From: FEN-1073 sp050010135
Lineage (GTDB): Bacteria; Chloroflexota; Anaerolineae; Anaerolineales; RBG-16-64-43
Direction of reading: 5' to 3'
DNA: 64,000 nt
NCBI GenBank assembly: GCA_050010135.1
Contig: JBEKLP010000003.1
Coordinates: 15,225 to 79,224 of the forward strand
Positions 9,032-17,296 of the stretch are shown piece by piece. Under the pieces are notes generated by a model. The model ran no database searches and had not been told where the DNA came from. It saw nothing but the letters and a program-made list of their open reading frames with translations. Position numbers and translations under genes: made by a program. Position 1 is the stretch's first letter. The number at the start of each line of letters is the position of its first letter.

Positions 9032-9859
9032 CTAAAACAGCACCGAGGCCAATTCGTCGCGGTACGGATGCGTGAGGGGATCGTCTTCTCCGAGCAGCTC
9101 CAACGCGGCAAGAAAAACCCTGCGCGCATCATCGTTGCGATAGTGTTTATCGCGCCGAAGGAGGCCTAACAATCCGTCGAGCGCGGCGGGAAAGTTGCCC
9201 CGCCCAAGCAAACGCCCCACTTGCAGATATCCGGCTTCGATCTCATCCGCCGCGTGATCTCCGCTCGACGCGGCTTCGGCCAGAAGCGCGGCCAGCGGCT
9301 GCAGGCGCTGCGCGGAGATCATTTCGCTTCCGGCGGGAAATCGTCCGATCTGTTCGAGCGCCGCATTTCCCTTCCCCTGCCAGAGCAGCGCTTTGATCAA
9401 GTAGAGCGCAGCGGTGCTGCTGGCACGATCCAGTTCCAACGCGCGTCGGGCCGACTGCTCGGCCTCGATCCAACGCCGGGCCGTAAGCCAGCCGGCGGTT
9501 TCCGACACGGCCTGTTCGGCGGGACCAGGCGCAAACTCGCGTAGAAATTTTCGCACCGCCTCCTCCGGTTGGGCGCCAAGCAATTCCGCGACGACCTTCC
9601 CCCCATGGAACGCCTTGAGGATCGGGATGCTTTGCACGCCGAACCGCGCCGAAAGCCCCGGGTTTTCGTCGATGTTCAGCTTGGCCAGGCGGAAGGCGCC
9701 GGCCGCTTCGATCGCCAACTTCTCAACCGTCGGGCCGAGCAGGCGGCAGGGCGCGCACCAGGGAGCCCAAAAATCCACCACGACAGGAATCTCCATGGAG
9801 TATCGGACGACTTCCTGTTCAAAATTGGTTTCGGCGACTTCCAAGATATCTGCATTCAT
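9032..9859 (-). CDS. CnoX/YbbN-like thioredoxin-TPR protein
   Basis: The 275-residue protein has an N-terminal thioredoxin domain with WCAPC (C35, C38), the cis-Pro region QSIPILKAF and the core VVVDFWAPWC. After about residue 110 comes an alpha-helical TPR-like region (AEQSARRALELDRASSTAALYLIKALL type) and a C-terminal YbbN-like repeat domain with DDARRVFLAALELLGEDDP. This is the architecture of CnoX/YbbN, a cytosolic co-chaperone that protects clients from oxidation and passes them to DnaK and GroEL. Unlike E. coli CnoX, whose motif is non-reducing, this one has an intact CAPC pair, so reductase activity is likely. It lies 35 bases after the small conserved gene on the same strand. Confidence 0.85.
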   Translation of the reverse strand: MNADILEVAETNFEQEVVRYSMEIPVVVDFWAPWCAPCRLLGPTVEKLAIEAAGAFRLAKLNIDENPGLSARFGVQSIPILKAFHGGKVVAELLGAQPEEAVRKFLREFAPGPAEQAVSETAGWLTARRWIEAEQSARRALELDRASSTAALYLIKALLWQGKGNAALEQIGRFPAGSEMISAQRLQPLAALLAEAASSGDHAADEIEAGYLQVGRLLGRGNFPAALDGLLGLLRRDKHYRNDDARRVFLAALELLGEDDPLTHPYRDELASVLF

Positions 9860-9894
9860 GGTTATTTCCTAATATGAAAAGACAGCCGACGTTC

Positions 9895-10317
9895 CTATTC
9901 CCCGTTCTCGTCCGCGGCGCGCGACGGTTGCTCGACACGTTGCAATTCCCCGTGGACGTTGACGACGGCGCGGAATCCCATCATGCCCATCCATAAGCGT
10001 GTGCTTTCCGGAAGGCCTTGGCGGAAAATTTCTTCGAGGTAGGTTTCCGGATGAGCCAGGCTGTTTTGCAGCACTGCGCGGGAAAAAACGTCCTCCTGTC
10101 CGGTCATCCGCGCCGCCTGTTCGGCTAGTTCCTGTTCGTGGCCGCGGATCTGCTCCCACAGCCATCGCAGGATGGATTCGTCAAGCGGGCGCGCGCGGAT
10201 GTGCCGTAGAAATCCGGCGTCATCGAGGACGTAGAAGGACTCCTCCCCGACCTGTGCGGAGGAGAGTTGTTTCCCGTCATCGGAAAAAACCAAACCGAGA
10301 AAAAGCGGTTCGTTCAC
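9895..10317 (-). CDS. conserved hypothetical protein, 140 aa
   Basis: I do not recognise a family. The protein is mainly alpha-helical, acidic and without membrane segments. It has a beta-rich start (FLGLVFSDDGKQLSS) resembling a small N-terminal sensor or immunity fold. Its GTG start overlaps, as GTGA, the stop codon of the decayed HAD gene upstream. The two were therefore probably translationally coupled before the HAD gene decayed. The CnoX-like gene follows after 35 bases, so a link to protein or redox homeostasis is possible but unproven. Confidence 0.6.
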   Translation of the reverse strand: MNEPLFLGLVFSDDGKQLSSAQVGEESFYVLDDAGFLRHIRARPLDESILRWLWEQIRGHEQELAEQAARMTGQEDVFSRAVLQNSLAHPETYLEEIFRQGLPESTRLWMGMMGFRAVVNVHGELQRVEQPSRAADENGE

Positions 10318-10998
10318 AAAAGCTCCTTGCGGACGGCTTTATGGACCGCCTCGGAATCGATCTTCAGCCCAAGTTTATCCAATTCTACGGCCAGTTGATC
10401 CGGTGAACGGAAAAGAACGGCTTTCCATCCCATCCGAAGCGCGCTGGAAACGTTAGCCGCAGAATCGTCGATGAAGAGTCATTCCTTGCTTCTCCACCCG
10501 ATCCGGTCGAAGAAAAGCTCGAAAATGCGCGGGAGCGGCTTAATCACGCCGAATTCCCCCGAAATCATTATCCATCGGAAATGTTCAAGAAACGTATATT
10601 TTTTCAAAAGAACCTAGATTTTTCTTTCGATGAATTTGTCCGCCCATAGATCGGGATTCCAGCCGCTTCCAGGGTACGGACGATTTGGAGACTGTCTTGA
10701 ATCGGCCTGTCCACGCTCTCCACCCAGCGCTCGTCGAAGGCTTTAATCAGCCGGGCATCATATTGTGGGAACCGGGCGCTCAGCTCCGCGACGGTTCCGA
10801 AAAAAGACGCCCGCGATCCAATTCCTCATTCCATTTCCAGAAGTCGACGGCACGGAAAAAATCACCCATCGAACGCGGATCGCCGTTGAAGAACACACGA
10901 TACAAATACCGCGGGTTCCAATCGACGAGAACCCCGCCGATATCGAACACCAGGCTGTACAACCTGGGATCCAATTTTTGTATGATCACTCGTCCCAT
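10314..10998 (-). pseudogene. decayed HAD-superfamily hydrolase
   Basis: The minus strand encodes a HAD-IA type hydrolase in pieces spread over all three frames. Frame 1 begins at the ATG at 10998 and carries motif I (LVFDIGGVLVDWNPRYLYR). It breaks at the T-run at 10800-10805, where one more T would restore VAELSARFPQYDARLIKAF. Motif II is degraded (IYGRTNSSKEK then stop; the family usually has LTNWS). A third frame gives FLEHFRWIMISGEFGVIKP and the motif IV part LFIDDSAANV, but a TGA at 10481-10479 replaces the codon before LFIDDS. At least two frameshifts and one nonsense codon argue for real decay rather than one sequencing error. Confidence 0.85.
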
Positions 10999-11146
10999 GG
11001 AATAACCGTACGTGGAAGGTATTTTAGCATCCGGCAAGCGGGCACGACAGGCGATCGTTTCCGAAGGAGGGTCCGTGCGCCGGCGGAGAAGTAAAATCCT
11101 GGATTTGGGTTGCTTTTTCTGCGGGAGCTTACGGCCGGCAGGAGGA

Positions 11147-12271
11147 TTACCAGTGGGTGTTTACCAGCGTTCCCACCGAAGCCCAATAAAATAACCATTC
11201 AGCGTCGGGAGTATACATATTCACGCACCCGTGGCTCATCGGCGTCCCGAAATTGTGGTGCCAATAGGTGCCGTGGAGGCTGTAGCCTTCATAAAAGTAC
11301 ATCACATACGGAACGTTGGGCAGATAATAACCGGGGCCGACCATGAGGTCGTAACGCAATTTGATGTAGATGTGAAAGCGGCCGATCACTGTGGGGTGTG
11401 CCGCCACGCCGGTCGATACGATGAACGTGCGGATGGGTGTGTTGCCTTCGTAGGCAGTCACCCGTTGGGCGGAGATGTCCACGTCGATCCAGCGCTCGCC
11501 GGATGCGCCGGACATAATATATTCGTCCGGCCAGGGCGTGGCGGTCGGGATCAGGGTGTCGGTTGCGGTGTATGTTGGGGAGGGTGTGAAGGTCGCGGTG
11601 AAGGTCGGTGTAAACGACGCGGTAACGGTGGGGGTGAAGGATGGCGTGAACGTCGGCGGGATCGCGCTTTGTTCTTTGACCACGCGCGCCATAACGGGTG
11701 GCTCCTGGGCATACGTCACCGCGCTGCCGAAGGCGGTCGCCGTCAAGGCGAGAAGGCACGATATCGAAAGGAGGATCGCCGCCCAGCGGAATCCTCTTCC
11801 GCCCAGGAATCCCCTGCGCCCGTTTTCCTTGGGTGCCGGTTTGAGCGGGGATTCCTTCCCGGCTTTGACCGGTTGCATCGCCTGCGGAGAAGGCTCGCTT
11901 TCCACGGCGGAGTCGGGTACCGGAGATGGCGCGGAGGCATGGACCTGGGCGAGGATTTCTTCCGGAGAAGGAAGCAGGGAATCGTCCGCGGGCTCTGTGG
12001 AAAAGGAGGCGCTGGATGAAAGCTCGGCTTGCGCCTGGCGGGCGCCCTCGCTCTCGGGGTGGATCTTTAGCAGGTGATCAAGATACACCGCACGGTTTTG
12101 CGGTGATGCCAGCGCGGCCAGCAGGAGCCAGGCGTCTTCCGACAGAGAGTCCATGAGAACCGCGCGCAACGCCCACTCGCAGGCTTCGGCGTGTTTGCCC
12201 TGAGCCAGAGCTTCCACTCCGTTGGAAAGGGCCTGGGAAAGCGGCGAACGGGAAGGGGTGGACGTGTTCAT
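11147..12271 (-). CDS. membrane-anchored L,D-transpeptidase (YkuD) with N-terminal TPR-like region
   Basis: The 374-residue protein has a cytoplasmic alpha-helical TPR-like start (residues of about 10-85), a Pro-rich linker and one membrane segment (AAILLSISCLLALTATAFGSAV, about 160-182). A Thr/Pro linker of TFTPT repeats and a C-terminal YkuD domain follow. The catalytic motif HGTYWHHNFGTPMSHGCVNM is intact. It would form 3-3 peptidoglycan cross-links or attach proteins outside the membrane. Its ATG overlaps the amidase stop as ATGA, so the two wall enzymes are translationally coupled. Confidence 0.9.
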   Translation of the reverse strand: MNTSTPSRSPLSQALSNGVEALAQGKHAEACEWALRAVLMDSLSEDAWLLLAALASPQNRAVYLDHLLKIHPESEGARQAQAELSSSASFSTEPADDSLLPSPEEILAQVHASAPSPVPDSAVESEPSPQAMQPVKAGKESPLKPAPKENGRRGFLGGRGFRWAAILLSISCLLALTATAFGSAVTYAQEPPVMARVVKEQSAIPPTFTPSFTPTVTASFTPTFTATFTPSPTYTATDTLIPTATPWPDEYIMSGASGERWIDVDISAQRVTAYEGNTPIRTFIVSTGVAAHPTVIGRFHIYIKLRYDLMVGPGYYLPNVPYVMYFYEGYSLHGTYWHHNFGTPMSHGCVNMYTPDAEWLFYWASVGTLVNTHW

Positions 12272-13029
12272 GGCGTCGGGGGGACGGTCGTTGCGACCGT
12301 TTCATTGCGCGTATAGCACACGATGCCGTCGGCCACTCCCTGCGCCACGCGGTCGGCATGCTGCGTTAAAAACGTCCGATCCAGGTACATGAAACCGACT
12401 TCGATAATGGCCACCGGAGTGGCGGCATCCACTTCGCTGAAGGTGTGGTAGTCGGTCATATCCCGGGTGATACTGCCCTGATGGTTTTGCAGCCCGGTGT
12501 CGGCGGCGTAGCGGCTTTCCAGACAAGCGGTAAGGTATTGCGATGAATCCGCGGCCTTGCCGGCTTTGGAAGAGGCGACTTTAAAACCGGTGGCATTGTC
12601 GTCGATGTACTCGCATGTGTCGGCGTGAATGGAAACCACCGCCATGGCCTTGTAGCCCGCCAGGCGCGGATCGTACTCCTGCAGCAGATCCACCATGTAT
12701 CCCTGTCGTTCCAGGATAGCCTTCACTCGCATGGCGATATCTTCGTTGATCGAGACTTCCGTCAGGCCGTCGTCGCAAGTGGCGCCCGCGTCGTTGCCGG
12801 AATGGCCGGCGATAATCCCGACGGGCAGTTTGAATGGGGCGATCGGCCCCAGCCCACCGGGAGTGGGGTTGATCACACCGGCGAAGGAGGCGCGGATCGC
12901 GTCCGGCGAAAGCGCGGACGGGGCGAAGGTGATGAAGGCCGTTGCCAGCGCGGCGGCCAGGCCGATTGTCCATACGTAAAACCGGGTCCGGCCGCGGCGC
13001 GGACCGGTATTCGATCCCGAGGAGTCCAT
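12268..13029 (-). CDS. N-acetylmuramoyl-L-alanine amidase (Amidase_3)
   Basis: The 253-residue protein has an N-terminal membrane anchor (about residues 18-38) and one Amidase_3 domain. Zinc ligands and the catalytic Glu are visible: His in IAGHSGNDAG, Glu in LTEVSINEDIA, His in VVSIHADTC and Glu in AIIEVGFM. It cleaves the bond between MurNAc and the stem peptide. It is coupled by a 4-base overlap to the L,D-transpeptidase gene. There is no Shine-Dalgarno before the ATG at 13029. A TAATAT box lies only 6 bases upstream, with TTGCCA 16 bases further up, so the transcript may be leaderless. Confidence 0.9.
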   Translation of the reverse strand: MDSSGSNTGPRRGRTRFYVWTIGLAAALATAFITFAPSALSPDAIRASFAGVINPTPGGLGPIAPFKLPVGIIAGHSGNDAGATCDDGLTEVSINEDIAMRVKAILERQGYMVDLLQEYDPRLAGYKAMAVVSIHADTCEYIDDNATGFKVASSKAGKAADSSQYLTACLESRYAADTGLQNHQGSITRDMTDYHTFSEVDAATPVAIIEVGFMYLDRTFLTQHADRVAQGVADGIVCYTRNETVATTVPPTP

Positions 13030-13284
13030 GACACTATATTAACCGAATTGCCGCCGTTGGCAAGACGGGCGGCTTTTTACCGCCTTTTAAGATAAGGATT
13101 GCCAGAATCCTTCGGGAAGCGCATGCTATTTCACGTTCGGTCGGACTGCAACGGTTGTTTGTTTCCCGACTATTTTCAAGGATTGATAATCGGAGGTTGT
13201 CGTCCGATTGATAATCCGCTATTGTTTGACGACGCGATCGGCTGAGCCTTAATATTATAGAATATATTTTCTGGAGGCTTCGTC
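13030..13284. other. regulatory intergenic region before small ORF
   Basis: This divergent region lies between the amidase gene and the small ORF at 13285. It contains the repeat at 13181-13216 and an AT-rich stretch (AATATTATAGAATATA) just before the small ORF. I see no gene in it. Confidence 0.5.
13181..13216. promoter_or_regulatory. operator-like paired direct and inverted repeat
   Basis: GATTGATAATC occurs at 13181-13191 and 13206-13216, a 25-base period. Overlapping it is a perfect inverted repeat AATCGGA (13188-13194) and TCCGATT (13203-13209). The site lies about 70-100 bases upstream of the small ORF at 13285. A regulator site is plausible, but the cognate regulator is unknown. Confidence 0.4.
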
Positions 13285-13392
13285 ATGAACTATCCTGCCC
13301 GAAAATTTAACCTGGGCAAACTGATCGATCTGAAAAAATCCCAACTTTTACGTCGGACCGAGCTGCACGTTCCCGGCGATCTGACCATGTAG
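13285..13392 (+). CDS. possible small protein, 35 aa
   Basis: A 35-codon frame starts with ATG 7 bases after CTGGAGG, a strong ribosome binding site, and ends in TAG. The product is basic (MNYPARKFNLGKLIDLKK start) with no membrane segment and no family I recognise. The upstream AT-rich block and the paired repeat make a transcript plausible. It is followed after 89 bases by the NUDIX gene. It could equally be a leader peptide or a chance frame. Confidence 0.35.
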   Translation: MNYPARKFNLGKLIDLKKSQLLRRTELHVPGDLTM

Positions 13393-13481
13393 GGAACAAT
13401 TGGGAACACCTTTAATGCCTGGCAGACGGGATGAAGCAGGTGGAGTATTCAAGCCGCTGAGCCAAACGATCGGAGGCGCGC

Positions 13482-14018
13482 ATGTCTTTTGAGGTTGTAT
13501 CTTCAGAAAATAAATATTCCGGCCGCGTTCTCACCCTTCGCGTCGACCGCGTGCGGTTGGCCAATGGAAAAGAAACCGGGCTAGAGATTCTCGAGCACCG
13601 GGGGTCGGTGGTGATGGTGCCGGTGGATGCCGACGGCGGAATCTGGCTGGTGCGGCAGTATCGGCATGCGGCCGGACGGGAGATTCTCGAACTGCCCGCC
13701 GGGACGCTCGAGACGGGCGAGGATCCCGCCGCGTGCGCCGGGCGCGAGTTACGCGAGGAAATCGGAATGGCCGCCGGGACACTCACCCGCATCGGCGGCT
13801 TCTTTCTGGCCCCGGGTTACGCGACGGAATTCATGCACGTTTTTCTGGCCGGCGATCTCCATCCCGATCGGATTCCCGGCGACGAGGACGAAATCCTGCG
13901 GCCCGAAAAAATTTCATTAATGGAATTGCGGCAGAGACTTGAGGCCGGAAATCTGGAAGACGCCAAAACTGTGGCGGCGTTGGCCATGGCCCTGCCGCGG
14001 TTGGCCGCTCGGATTTAA
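13482..14018 (+). CDS. NUDIX hydrolase, ADP-ribose pyrophosphatase type
   Basis: The 178-residue protein has a complete Nudix box at residues 74-96 (G74, E80, R88-E89, E92-E93, G95). It is preceded by VRQYRHAAGREILELPAG, the N-terminal pattern of ADP-ribose pyrophosphatases (NudF type). The FFLAPGYATEFMHVFLA segment after the box is also typical of that group. It would hydrolyse ADP-ribose to AMP and ribose 5-phosphate in the cytosol. The ATG follows GGAGGCGCGC. The substrate is assigned from family resemblance only. Confidence 0.9.
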   Translation: MSFEVVSSENKYSGRVLTLRVDRVRLANGKETGLEILEHRGSVVMVPVDADGGIWLVRQYRHAAGREILELPAGTLETGEDPAACAGRELREEIGMAAGTLTRIGGFFLAPGYATEFMHVFLAGDLHPDRIPGDEDEILRPEKISLMELRQRLEAGNLEDAKTVAALAMALPRLAARI

Positions 14019-14516
14019 CTCAAAGGCCGGCATATCGAAAGAGGAATCCGTCGATACGCCCGGCCCAGCCATTTTCGAAACAAACCCCCAAAGTTGAAGG
14101 CGTCGCAAATCGAGATCGAAAGACCCCTTCAACAGGGAAGGATTCGTTTTTCTATCGAACGAAGAATTCGTCCTCCGTCGAATGTTTCCCGTGCAAGGAG
14201 TAGACCGATGATCCAAAAAGGATCGATCCGCGCCAATCTTTTTCGGGCCATCCGTAAAAAGCGACATTTGAATCGACGGGTGTGACGGGCGATTTCGCGC
14301 GTTGGATTTAACCCCGGCTTTACGAAATTCGGCGGCATCGATCCTACAATAGTCTGGAAGGTGAAATCGACGATTTCCAACCGCTTGAAATTCAGCGGGT
14401 CCTGTCATAAATATTCCGCGGCGTAATCGGTATGCGCCGGGATCGTCTGTAGTCAACCGGAATGGATTCTGGTAATATCGAAATAAGGAACTCCGCTTTG
14501 TAGAGGGGTTGGCAAC
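14019..14516. other. intergenic region, no gene supported
   Basis: These 498 bases lie between the NUDIX and histidine kinase genes. Open frames on the minus strand (to 14744) have no coherent domain, are rich in Arg/Ser and lack a ribosome binding site. AT content is higher than in neighbouring genes. The only functional signal is GAGGGG, 9 bases before the GTG start at 14517. Confidence 0.5.
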
Positions 14517-16250
14517 GTGAGGCCGGTAACGGGAAATGCTCAAGTTAGGCCTTTGGTAATCCTTGTTTCCTCCGGAAAAACACATTCTGCGAGGATCCGA
14601 TCGGTTCTGGAAGATGCTGGTTTTCGCGTCCAGTCCTCCGCTTGGAAATTCCTGCTGCCCAAAAACGCGGCGACTCGCCAACCCGTGGATTCCGGAAAGA
14701 TTTCTGCCGGATCGGCAGGAGCCTCGCTCGCGCAACTCCACCATGATTTACTCACCCATCGCCGGCCCATTTCCGCCATCCTAAAGGCATGCGCCGGACT
14801 GGCTCCCGGAATTCAATTGGCGGGGTTAGCGTTTTATGATTCCACCCGATCGACCTGCGTACTGTTCCAGTGCCTGGGAGCGCAATCCAATCGCCTGCCT
14901 GACCGCCTGCCGTGGAGCAGGTATCCGTTGCTGCGTATCGCCTTTGAAAAACAAACCGCCGTCTTCGCGTCCGATCCCTCTCTCCTTCCACAAATCTACC
15001 CGCATCCCGTTAAGGAATGCGGCGGGTTTCTGGCTATTCCCCTCCCGGCCCGAGATCCCCTCGGCGTGCTGTTTCTCATCCCCAGCCGGGCGGGGGCGTT
15101 GGATGTCCATGCGTATACCCTCCTGATCTCGCTGGCGCGGGCGATCGAGATGCTTCTGGAGAACTTCATTCTCCGAAGCCAGTTGGCCATTTCCGAGGCG
15201 CGCTACCGGAGCATTCTCACGGCCGCGCCTTTCCTGATTGGACTCTTGGATTCCAGCGGTACGATCCTCGAAGTGAATCCCAAGGCGATCCGCGAATTAA
15301 GACGGCAGGGAATCTCGGTCCGGAAAGTGATCGGTCTGAACCTTCTGAAGAATCCGGCCACGCCGGAGGAGATCCGTGGGCTGATTGTGGAAGGTTTGCA
15401 GACGACGGAAGCGGTCAGCCACGAAAAGATCAGCCTCTCCCTGCCGCACGGAACGGAAGTATTCCGCGTGCACGCCTTCCCGCTGCGGGGACTGTCCGGT
15501 TCCGCGCCGGAGCTGCTGGTTATCGGGGAAATGATCACCCACTACCAGCAGGTCATAGACGAAGCCGAACGGACGGAGCGCCTGGCGGCGATCGGAAGGG
15601 TGGCTGCGTCCCTGGCGCACGAAATCAACAACCCGTTGCAGGCGCTGCGCTCGCATCTGGAACTCATCCGCTCCTACCCGCTCAGCGACGAGGAGCGCGA
15701 GCAGTCGTTTGGCATCCTGGAGCGCGAGGTGGACCGGCTGGATGAAACCACCCGCCGGGTCCTGGGGTTTGCCCGCCCGGCGCCGGATATCCTGCAACCG
15801 GTATCCCTTACAGGAATACTGGAACAGACACTGGCCCTGAGCCAGAATTATCTCCGTAACCAGCGGGTGGAAATCGTCACCGACTTTACGAAGGATCTGC
15901 CGCCGGTTCAGGCGGCGGCCGGGCAGTTGATCCAGGTTTTTTTGAACATCATCCTCAACGGTGTCCATGCCATGCAAGGAAAGGGACGCCTGGAAATCCG
16001 CATCCGTTCCCGCGGGGACCGGGCGGAAATCTCGTTTACCAACGACGGTCCGCCGATTCCGTCGGAGACCCTGCCGCGCATCTTCGATCCGTTCTTCACC
16101 ACAAGCGCGGAGGGAACCGGGCTGGGGCTGAGTATTTCCCACGCCATTCTACAAAGGCATCACGGCGCCATCCAGGTAGCCAATTTGCCGCATCGCAAAG
16201 GCGTGGTGTTCACCATAGACCTTCCCTTTGCGGCGGCGCGCAGCGCCTAG
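14517..16250 (+). CDS. sensor histidine kinase (GAF- and PAS-like, HisKA, HATPase)
   Basis: The 577-residue soluble kinase begins at a GTG after GAGGGGTTGG. The N-terminus (PLVILVSSGKTHSARIRSVLEDAGF) resembles a degenerate receiver fold. Residues of about 80-215 look GAF-like, and about 220-340 form a PAS domain (YRSILTAAPFLIGLLDSSG). The H-box SLAHEINNP carries H368. The ATP-binding domain shows the N-box FLNIILNGVHAMQ, the F-box FDPFF and GTGLGLSISHAIL. With no membrane segment it probably senses an internal signal. Its response regulator partner begins 13 bases downstream. Confidence 0.92.
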   Translation: MRPVTGNAQVRPLVILVSSGKTHSARIRSVLEDAGFRVQSSAWKFLLPKNAATRQPVDSGKISAGSAGASLAQLHHDLLTHRRPISAILKACAGLAPGIQLAGLAFYDSTRSTCVLFQCLGAQSNRLPDRLPWSRYPLLRIAFEKQTAVFASDPSLLPQIYPHPVKECGGFLAIPLPARDPLGVLFLIPSRAGALDVHAYTLLISLARAIEMLLENFILRSQLAISEARYRSILTAAPFLIGLLDSSGTILEVNPKAIRELRRQGISVRKVIGLNLLKNPATPEEIRGLIVEGLQTTEAVSHEKISLSLPHGTEVFRVHAFPLRGLSGSAPELLVIGEMITHYQQVIDEAERTERLAAIGRVAASLAHEINNPLQALRSHLELIRSYPLSDEEREQSFGILEREVDRLDETTRRVLGFARPAPDILQPVSLTGILEQTLALSQNYLRNQRVEIVTDFTKDLPPVQAAAGQLIQVFLNIILNGVHAMQGKGRLEIRIRSRGDRAEISFTNDGPPIPSETLPRIFDPFFTTSAEGTGLGLSISHAILQRHHGAIQVANLPHRKGVVFTIDLPFAAARSA

Positions 16251-16263
16251 ACCGGAGATTGCC

Positions 16264-17127
16264 ATGGATCCATCCGCACCTTCGCCTCTTCTTCCGGAAG
16301 CCCGAATTCTGATCGTCGATGACGATGCCAACGTCCTGCTTGCCTTGAGCCGCTCGCTCAAACTACGGGGCTACATTTACGTGGACGAGGCCCACAGCGG
16401 CGCAGAGGCGGTGGAAAAAATCACGCGCCTGCCTTACGACCTGATGATGCTGGACATCCGCATGCCGGATATGGACGGCATGGAGGTGCTGCAAAAAGCG
16501 CAGCAGATCCGGCCGAGCCTGCAGGTGATCATCCTGACCGGACACGCGGCGATGGAAAGCGCCTTGGCGTCGCTTAAATCCGGAATGGTGGTGGACTACC
16601 TGATGAAACCCGCGTCGCTCGACCAGGTGGAAACGGCCGTCCGCAAAGCCCTGCGCCGGCGCATGAGCGAACTGCAACAACAGCACTCGCTGGAGACGGC
16701 CATAGCGGCGCTGGAACAGTTGAAAACTGAAGCCCCCATTCCCCCCGGCGGAGGAGTCTCGCTCCCGCTCGAACGCTTCCTGCACGCCGGACCCGTGTCG
16801 CTGGATCGCGACAACCGCCAAGCCACGCTGCAATGGGAAGGGAAAACACACACGGCGGTCCTTACGGCCAGCGAGGAGAATATCCTGGCACTGCTTATGT
16901 CCAACCCGGGTGACGTCTACTCCTCACGCCGCATCGCCCGCGATGGATTGAATTACGAATTGAACGAAAGCGAAGCCAAGAGCATCGTGCATCCGCATAT
17001 CGTCCGTCTGCGGCGGAAAATCGAAAAAGATTCGAAGCACCCCGGATTGATCCGGACCGTTCGGGGCAAAGGCTATACGTTGAACTTGGAAGAACGGCCG
17101 GCACAACCTCCCCAGGAAAAAAAATAA
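16264..17127 (+). CDS. OmpR-family response regulator
   Basis: The receiver domain has the acidic pair in IVDDD (D19-D21), phosphoacceptor D64 in MMLDIRMPD and K115 in LMKPAS. A short helical linker leads to a winged-helix DNA-binding domain with HIVRLRRKIEKD and TVRGKGYTLNL, the Trans_reg_C signature. The product has 287 residues with the ATG at 16264, after CCGGAG. The frame extends to 16228 but overlaps the kinase end without a better signal. Cognate partner of the upstream kinase. Targets are unknown. Confidence 0.93.
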   Translation: MDPSAPSPLLPEARILIVDDDANVLLALSRSLKLRGYIYVDEAHSGAEAVEKITRLPYDLMMLDIRMPDMDGMEVLQKAQQIRPSLQVIILTGHAAMESALASLKSGMVVDYLMKPASLDQVETAVRKALRRRMSELQQQHSLETAIAALEQLKTEAPIPPGGGVSLPLERFLHAGPVSLDRDNRQATLQWEGKTHTAVLTASEENILALLMSNPGDVYSSRRIARDGLNYELNESEAKSIVHPHIVRLRRKIEKDSKHPGLIRTVRGKGYTLNLEERPAQPPQEKK

Positions 17128-17215
17128 TGACCCGAACGAAACCCTCCGCCGTACATTCGCATTCTCCGATATTCCCGATCTCCATTTATTAGAGAAACCT
17201 TAAATTCGATTTTTC

Positions 17216-17244
17216 TTGACTCTCTCTCGAACCCATGGTATTAT
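17216..17244 (+). promoter_or_regulatory. sigma-A promoter of the hrcA operon
   Basis: TTGACT at 17216-17221 and TATTAT at 17239-17244 are separated by 17 bases, close to the housekeeping consensus. The predicted start of transcription is near 17251, just before the CIRCE element. Confidence 0.85.
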
Positions 17245-17257
17245 CTTTTTCAATCAA

Positions 17258-17284
17258 TTAGCACTCTCTGCCCGAGAGTGCTAA
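17258..17284. promoter_or_regulatory. CIRCE operator (HrcA binding site)
   Basis: A perfect inverted repeat TTAGCACTC-N9-GAGTGCTAA, the full CIRCE consensus. It lies just downstream of the predicted transcription start and ends 12 bases before the hrcA GTG. HrcA bound here would repress its own operon until heat shock. Confidence 0.98.
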
Positions 17285-17296
17285 AGGAGCAACAAA

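Noticed and set aside
10479..10481. TGA in the HAD gene as selenocysteine codon
   Set aside because: The site before LFIDDS is not a catalytic cysteine, and the gene has other lesions, so a nonsense mutation is simpler.
13917..14744. Long minus-strand open frame across the NUDIX/kinase spacer
   Set aside because: It has no coherent domain and no ribosome binding site, and overlaps two real genes on the other strand.
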